A stretch of DNA of 28,285 nt from Phycisphaerae bacterium (GTDB lineage: Bacteria; Chloroflexota; Anaerolineae; 4572-78; J111). Under the pieces are notes generated by a model that had not been told where the DNA came from, searched no databases, and saw only the letters and a list, made by a program, of their open reading frames with translations. The translations under genes and the position numbers were made by a program. Positions within the stretch are counted from its first letter, which is position 1. Each line of letters begins with the position of its first letter. Positions 23,753 to 28,285 of this stretch are shown one piece after another. The stretch is from NCBI GenBank assembly GCA_028285035.1, contig JANQQF010000178.1, positions 1 through 28,285 on the forward strand, given 5' to 3'.

Positions 23753-24397
23753 ATGGGAAATGTGATAAAAATTGTTTCAGTCAATATCGGAAAACGGGAA
23801 ACGGTTCAGATTGGAAAAGATGCGGTTGAAACAGGTATTTTCAAGCATCCTTCTTTAGAAGGCATAGCTGTTAATCAAAACGGACTGACTGAGGATGTGA
23901 TTGCTGATCTTGAACATCATGGTGGGGCCGACCAGGCCGTGTATCTCTACAGTCTTGAGGATTACGCTTGGTGGTCAGCAGAGCTTGGTAGGGAAATTGT
24001 GCCTAGTACATTCGGTGAGAATATTACGCTCTCCAGCTTTGGTACAGATCAGCTTAAGGTTGGTGACCGGTTTCAAATTAATGATGTATTGATTGAGGTA
24101 ACCGCACCTCGTATTCCCTGCGCCAAATTAGCGGCCAAGATGGAAGATCCTGGCTTTGTGAAGCGGTTTGTTCAGGCGCAACGGCCAGGGGCTTATGGGC
24201 GGGTACTCCAGGCTGGAGTCGTGCAAGTTGATGAATTTGTAAAATTTATGCCTGCCCCTGAAAATTATCCAACCTTGGTTGAAGTGTTCAATATCTGGTA
24301 TGCCAAAGAGCGGGATCCAGAACTACTCCATCGTGGGTTGGCATCACCGCTCGCTGAGCGGGCGAAGGGTGCTTTTAAGCATTGGCTAGATCAGTAG
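23753..24397 (+). CDS. YiiM-type MOSC domain protein
   Basis: This 214-aa protein has the MOSC fold (molybdenum cofactor sulfurase C-terminal). Landmarks are LEHHGGADQAVYLYS (53-67), STFGENIT (85-92), LKVGDRFQI and the conserved cysteine C123 in APRIPCAKLAAKM, expected to handle sulfur or bind the molybdenum centre. A C-terminal three-helix extension (YPTLVEVFNIWYAKERDPELLHRGLASPLAERAKGAFKHWL) is typical of YiiM rather than of short MOSC proteins. E. coli YiiM, about 224 aa, takes part in detoxifying N-hydroxylated compounds such as 6-N-hydroxylaminopurine, and a similar molybdenum-dependent reductive role is inferred here. AGGAG lies ten bases before the ATG. The gene is preceded by a long gene-free region. 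Confidence 0.88.
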   Translation: MGNVIKIVSVNIGKRETVQIGKDAVETGIFKHPSLEGIAVNQNGLTEDVIADLEHHGGADQAVYLYSLEDYAWWSAELGREIVPSTFGENITLSSFGTDQLKVGDRFQINDVLIEVTAPRIPCAKLAAKMEDPGFVKRFVQAQRPGAYGRVLQAGVVQVDEFVKFMPAPENYPTLVEVFNIWYAKERDPELLHRGLASPLAERAKGAFKHWLDQ

Positions 24398-24597
24398 ACT
24401 TGTTTGGATTTTGTCTATAATAATAGAAATTTTTGAGATTGATTGAAAACCTTTTATTTTGATAAGAAAGTCGACAGGCCTTCTTAGCAAAATCATGAGG
24501 AATTAGTACTGTTATCGTCCTCTCCTTTAATATTCGTGATATACTGGGACGCAGAAAAACCCGTATATTACCAAACCATTATTTAGTAGAGGAACGT

Positions 24598-27500
24598 ATG
24601 GACGAGTCTCCTCCCGTCAAAATTTTTGTGATTGACGATGATCTATCATTCTTAAGTTGGATCGCACATACTCTAAGATCATCAGGCTTTGAAGTAGAAA
24701 CTGCCAATCAAGGGCAGAAAGCGTTAACCCAAATTGAAGAAACCCAACCCGACCTAATACTTCTTGATGTAATGATGCCTGGATTTGATGGGTTTGAAGT
24801 TTGCCGACACTTGAAGGCTGATAAGGCGACCAAAGACATCCCCGTTATTTTCATGACCGCCCTCTCGGACACAGAAAATAAGATTAAGGGCTTTGATATT
24901 GGGGCGGTTGACTATATTGATAAGCCCATCCAATATAAAGAAGTTGTGGCACGGATTAAAAATCATGTAGCAGCTCGGGCCTTACAAAAAGAACTCCTTC
25001 AACAAAATAAAGAGCTCAGGGAAGAAAACGTCCGGCGGCGACGGGTACAAGATGCCCTCAAAGAAAGTCGGGAGCGCTATCGCTTTTTGGCGGATAATTC
25101 AACCGACCTGATTTCCCGTCAAACTCCGAATGGAATTTACATTTATGTCTCGCCCGCCTGTCAAACCCTGCTTGGCTACAAAATTGAGGAGATGGCTGGG
25201 CAACAGGCCGACAGTTTCGTTCACCCCGATGATCTTGTTGAAATTGAGCGGGAAGCCGAGTCCGCACCAAATGATCGGCTGTTCGCGACCCTGACTTACC
25301 GAGTCCGTCATAAGGATGGTCACTATGTTTGGTTGGAAACAACGAACAAGTATGTGCGTGATGCTGAGCGGGGTGATTTGCTTGAAATTACGGCGGTTTC
25401 CCGCGATGTAACCGAACGAAAGGAAGCTGAGGCTGCCTTACAAAAGGCCCACGATGAGTTGGAACAACGGGTTGAAGAACGTACTGCGGAAATTAAAGCA
25501 TACTCTGAAGAACTGCAACGAAAGAATGAGGCTTTGTCTCGATTAGACAAGCTTAAGGATGAGTTTCTGGCCAATACCTCACACGAATTGCGCACCCCAC
25601 TGAACGGTATCATCGGCATCGCTGAATCGATGGTAGATGGCGTGACCGGCTCACTGACACCCCAACAGGTTTACAATTTATCAATGATTGTGATGAGTGG
25701 GCAGCGATTGACCAACTTGGTCAACGACATTCTAGACTTCTCCAAACTGAAACATCAAGAGCTTATTCTCAGCCTCAAGCCAATTGATATGCAGGCAATT
25801 ACTGAGGTGGTTTTGATCCTGTCCCAGCCCCTCATCGGCTCCAAACCTGTTAATTTGATTAGCAACATTGACCGTGGTTTGCCTCAAGTGCGAGCGGATG
25901 AAAATCGGGCCCAACAGATCATGCATAACCTGATTAGTAATGCCGTTAAATTCACCGAGACGGGCTCTGTTACAGTATCAGCGGTTGCTGAAAATGACAG
26001 GTTATTGATCACCGTGGCTGATACAGGGATTGGTATTCCTGCAGATAAAATTGAGTCTGTGTTCGAATCATTTGAGCAGGTGGATGCCTCAATCACAAGA
26101 ACCTATGGGGGCACTGGCTTGGGCTTGCCCATTACCAAAAAGCTGGTTGAACTGCACGGTGGTACCATCCAGCTCGAGTCCACGCTTGGTCAGGGGACGA
26201 CAGTGACATTTTCCCTGCCAATCTTTACCGAGACTGAAAAGGCGAAGGTCAAAATTAGTCACCCTGAAATGAATGGTATTGGGGGTAAGAAAGAGGAAAT
26301 CAAGCCGCTAGAAGAGTTTATTCCGCCGAATGTAGAGTGGAAACCTGGTAATATTGAACCCCTCCCCTCGGTGCCACAGCAAGAGCTTAACGAAAATAGC
26401 GACTTCACCATTTTGGTTGTGGATGATGAGCTGATTAATGTACAGGTGCTCACCAATTATCTCTCGATGCAAAATTATGGCATTGCCCACGCCTTTGATG
26501 GAATGGAGGCGATGGAGGCCTTTGAGGAGGTTGACCCCGACCTCATTCTGCTGGATGTGATGATGCCCAAGATGTCCGGGTTTGAAGTATGTCGTAAAAT
26601 ACGGCAGCTTCGGCCTGCCCACGAGTTGCCGATTGTGTTGGTGACGGCTAAGAATCAGATCTCAGATTTGGTAGCTGGTTTTGAGGCGGGGGCTAACGAC
26701 TATTTGACCAAACCATTTGATAAAAGTGAACTGCTCACTCGGACCAAGACCCATCTTCGATTGGCCAAAATCAACACGGCCTATGGTCGCTTTGTCCCTC
26801 AGGAATTCCTCCAGTTTTTGGATAAGGAAAGTATCATCGACGTTAATCTTGGGGATCAAGTGCAGCGAGAGATGACCATTCTCTTCTCGGATATTCGGTC
26901 ATTTACCAGCCTCTCCGAAGATATGACACCACAAGAAAACTTTAACTTTCTCAACTCATACCTCAATCGCGTTAGCCCTATTATTCGGCAACACGGCGGC
27001 TTTATCGACAAATATATTGGGGACGCAGTGATGGCTCTTTTCCCACGCAGTGTCGAAGACTCGGTTAGGTCGGCCGTGGCAATGCAACAGGAGGTGGTGC
27101 ACTACAATCAGCTGCGCAGTAAAGTTGGCTATCGCTCGATAGAGGTAGGCATTGGTATTCATACCGGGAGTTTGATGCTCGGCACGATTGGCGAAGAACG
27201 CCGGATGGAAGGCACGGTCATCTCCGACGCAGTTAACTTGGCGGCTCGACTGGAAGGGCTAACCAAGCTCTATGGGGCCTCAATTGTTATCAGTGGTCCT
27301 ACGATTTTCGAGCTTGGTGAACAATCGAAACAGTTTGATTTCCGTTTCTTGGGGCGGGTGCAGGTGAAGGGTAAGAAAGACTCTGTGGCTGTTTTTGAAG
27401 TCTTAAATGGATGTGACAAGAAGACGATAGATTTGAAGCTAAAAACCCTCTCCGATTTCGAACAAGGGTTACTCAATTATAGTAATCAGGAATTTAGAGC

Positions 27501-27642
27501 CGCGATTGAGTATTTCAAGCGAGTGCTAAAAGTTAATCCTGATGATAAAGCCAGTTATCACTACTCAGAACAAGCCCAACATTTCCTCACCCATGGCACC
27601 CCACCTGACTGGGATGGGGTTGAAACGTTGAAAAATAAGTAA
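24598..27642 (+). CDS. CyaC-like REC-PAS-histidine kinase-REC-adenylate cyclase
   Basis: This is a 1014-aa soluble signalling protein. In order: receiver 1 (7-125; D57, K109), coiled coil, PAS (about 158-275), coiled coil, HisKA with H329 in NTSHELRTPLNG, HATPase with N448, DTGIGI (475-480) and GGTGLGL, receiver 2 (603-722; D653, K705), class III cyclase domain (755-937), and a C-terminal TPR-like tail ending PPDWDGVETLKNK. The cyclase has both metal aspartates (D765, D809), K805 and T873 as the adenine-recognition pair, and N880 and R884 for the transition state. It should therefore make cAMP. The order matches Spirulina CyaC, in which phosphorelay from the kinase to the second receiver activates the cyclase. 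AGAGGA precedes the ATG, and a TATACT -10-like box lies at 24540-24545. Confidence 0.93.
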   Translation: MDESPPVKIFVIDDDLSFLSWIAHTLRSSGFEVETANQGQKALTQIEETQPDLILLDVMMPGFDGFEVCRHLKADKATKDIPVIFMTALSDTENKIKGFDIGAVDYIDKPIQYKEVVARIKNHVAARALQKELLQQNKELREENVRRRRVQDALKESRERYRFLADNSTDLISRQTPNGIYIYVSPACQTLLGYKIEEMAGQQADSFVHPDDLVEIEREAESAPNDRLFATLTYRVRHKDGHYVWLETTNKYVRDAERGDLLEITAVSRDVTERKEAEAALQKAHDELEQRVEERTAEIKAYSEELQRKNEALSRLDKLKDEFLANTSHELRTPLNGIIGIAESMVDGVTGSLTPQQVYNLSMIVMSGQRLTNLVNDILDFSKLKHQELILSLKPIDMQAITEVVLILSQPLIGSKPVNLISNIDRGLPQVRADENRAQQIMHNLISNAVKFTETGSVTVSAVAENDRLLITVADTGIGIPADKIESVFESFEQVDASITRTYGGTGLGLPITKKLVELHGGTIQLESTLGQGTTVTFSLPIFTETEKAKVKISHPEMNGIGGKKEEIKPLEEFIPPNVEWKPGNIEPLPSVPQQELNENSDFTILVVDDELINVQVLTNYLSMQNYGIAHAFDGMEAMEAFEEVDPDLILLDVMMPKMSGFEVCRKIRQLRPAHELPIVLVTAKNQISDLVAGFEAGANDYLTKPFDKSELLTRTKTHLRLAKINTAYGRFVPQEFLQFLDKESIIDVNLGDQVQREMTILFSDIRSFTSLSEDMTPQENFNFLNSYLNRVSPIIRQHGGFIDKYIGDAVMALFPRSVEDSVRSAVAMQQEVVHYNQLRSKVGYRSIEVGIGIHTGSLMLGTIGEERRMEGTVISDAVNLAARLEGLTKLYGASIVISGPTIFELGEQSKQFDFRFLGRVQVKGKKDSVAVFEVLNGCDKKTIDLKLKTLSDFEQGLLNYSNQEFRAAIEYFKRVLKVNPDDKASYHYSEQAQHFLTHGTPPDWDGVETLKNK

Positions 27643-28188
27643 CTAAGTCGCCGAGGGGGCAAAGCCAAAATGGCGTTTGTACTCGCGGCTAAATTGGGCT
27701 GGACTGTTATAGCCCACTAGATAGCCCGCCTCGCTGGCATTTTTCCCCTCTTTGATTAATGTCTGAGCTTTGAACAGTTTCATCGATTTGGCATATTGCA
27801 ATGGTGATAGATGCATCACCTCTTTGAAGTTCTTATGAAAGTTTGAACTGCTCATATTGACCAAACTGGCTAACTGCTCCATAGACACCTGCTCTTCCAA
27901 ATGTTGATGAATATACTCAACTGCTTTGGAAATTCGTTGGACCTGCCCCCGTTGTTGCAACAAATAACGAAGCATTCCCCCTTGCTCATTGCACAACAAT
28001 CTATAATAAATCTCCTCTACAATCGACTCGCCCAGAATAGCGGCATCCTGCGGATTATCCAAAAATCGCAACAGTCTGACTGTTGGATCAAGTAAATCAT
28101 CACGTAGTGGTGCCGCGAAAATGCCTGAGATATTGATGGGTCCCGGATTTGTAATGGTTTGCTCAAGATTGTCCAGTTTTAAGACCAA
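27643..28188 (-). CDS. AraC-family regulator, N-terminally shortened
   Basis: The C-terminal half is a clear double helix-turn-helix of the AraC/XylS type: VSMEQLASLVNMSSSNFHKNFKEV, then SPLQYAKSMKLFKAQTLI, NASEAGYLVGYNSPAQFSREYKRHFG. Upstream, LDPTVRLLRFLDNPQDAAILGESIVEEIYYRLL matches the second half of the AraC_N domain. Full members are about 300 aa, but here the first 110 or so residues are missing. The frame opens with TTG at 28186-28188 without a ribosome-binding site. It remains open to the window edge, but those codons do not resemble the family and pass through a terminator-like hairpin. The gene is probably a 5'-truncated remnant, although a short functional DNA-binding protein is possible. 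Its stop codon directly abuts that of the cyclase gene. Confidence 0.75.
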   Translation of the reverse strand: MVLKLDNLEQTITNPGPINISGIFAAPLRDDLLDPTVRLLRFLDNPQDAAILGESIVEEIYYRLLCNEQGGMLRYLLQQRGQVQRISKAVEYIHQHLEEQVSMEQLASLVNMSSSNFHKNFKEVMHLSPLQYAKSMKLFKAQTLIKEGKNASEAGYLVGYNSPAQFSREYKRHFGFAPSAT

Positions 28189-28241
28189 ATTAGATGAGAG
28201 GTGGTCATAAACCGAAAAAGTGTAAAGAGAAGAGAAAACTG

Positions 28242-28275
28242 AAAAAAATACCGCACCCTGATAGACAAGATGCGG
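28242..28275 (-). terminator. Rho-independent terminator of an upstream gene beyond the window
   Basis: On the minus strand, CCGCATC (28275-28269) pairs with GGTGCGG (28257-28251) with one G-T wobble, followed by TATTTTTTT (28250-28242). It would end a minus-strand gene lying to the right, so the AraC remnant appears to have its own start after this point. Confidence 0.6.
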
Positions 28276-28285
28276 CAGCCTCCGT

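Overview
The window looks like a piece of a Chloroflexota chromosome (Anaerolineae or a relative). The reasons are indirect: very large secreted FG-GAP/DUF11 proteins ending in a YLPA(I/L)LK tail, a uroporphyrinogen-decarboxylase-like catabolic gene beside an IclR regulator, a giant HEAT/helical-repeat protein, and a CyaC-like hybrid kinase/cyclase. Base composition is moderate, Shine-Dalgarno sites are clear (GGAGG type), and no rRNA, tRNA, complete insertion sequence, phage gene or CRISPR array was seen. The phylum call is an inference from gene content.

Layout. (1) 102-7260, minus strand: two tandem paralogous genes for exported proteins of about 1170 residues, each with a signal peptide, a conserved N-terminal domain, 14 FG-GAP units, a DUF11 domain and the same C-terminal tail. 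Both have an aberrant unit at exactly position 7, which suggests two seven-bladed beta-propellers in tandem. The 600-base gap upstream (7261-7861) holds what looks like the tail of a third paralog, a MITE-like inverted repeat, and one copy of a 142-base palindrome-bearing element. (2) 7862-13083, minus strand: an IclR regulator, a UroD-like enzyme, an FMN 2-hydroxy-acid dehydrogenase (4-base ATGA overlap with the UroD-like gene) and, after a 360-base repeat-rich gap, a ThDP-dependent decarboxylase/lyase-like enzyme. This fits an inducible pathway that oxidises a 2-hydroxy acid to a 2-oxo acid and then cleaves it. (3) 13294-19304: a second MITE, a two-gene membrane-protein operon converging on a 1364-residue HEAT/helical-repeat protein, then the second copy of the palindrome-bearing element. 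(4) 19442-24397: a short-chain dehydrogenase with a probable TTG start, a lipoprotein, a GNAT acetyltransferase, a MetE-C-like methyltransferase and a YiiM-type MOSC protein. A 710-base gene-free stretch with twin hairpins and a minus-strand terminator lies before the MOSC gene. (5) 24598-28285: a REC-PAS-histidine kinase-REC-class III adenylate cyclase whose stop codon abuts that of an N-terminally shortened AraC regulator.

The most unusual items are the 7+7 propeller paralogs with a third relic tail and an exact 83-base internal duplication, the pair of related palindromic intergenic elements, the twin-hairpin gene-free region, and the cyclase with a Lys/Thr adenine-recognition pair expected of bicarbonate-responsive class IIIb enzymes. 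No wholly new defence or mobile system is evident.
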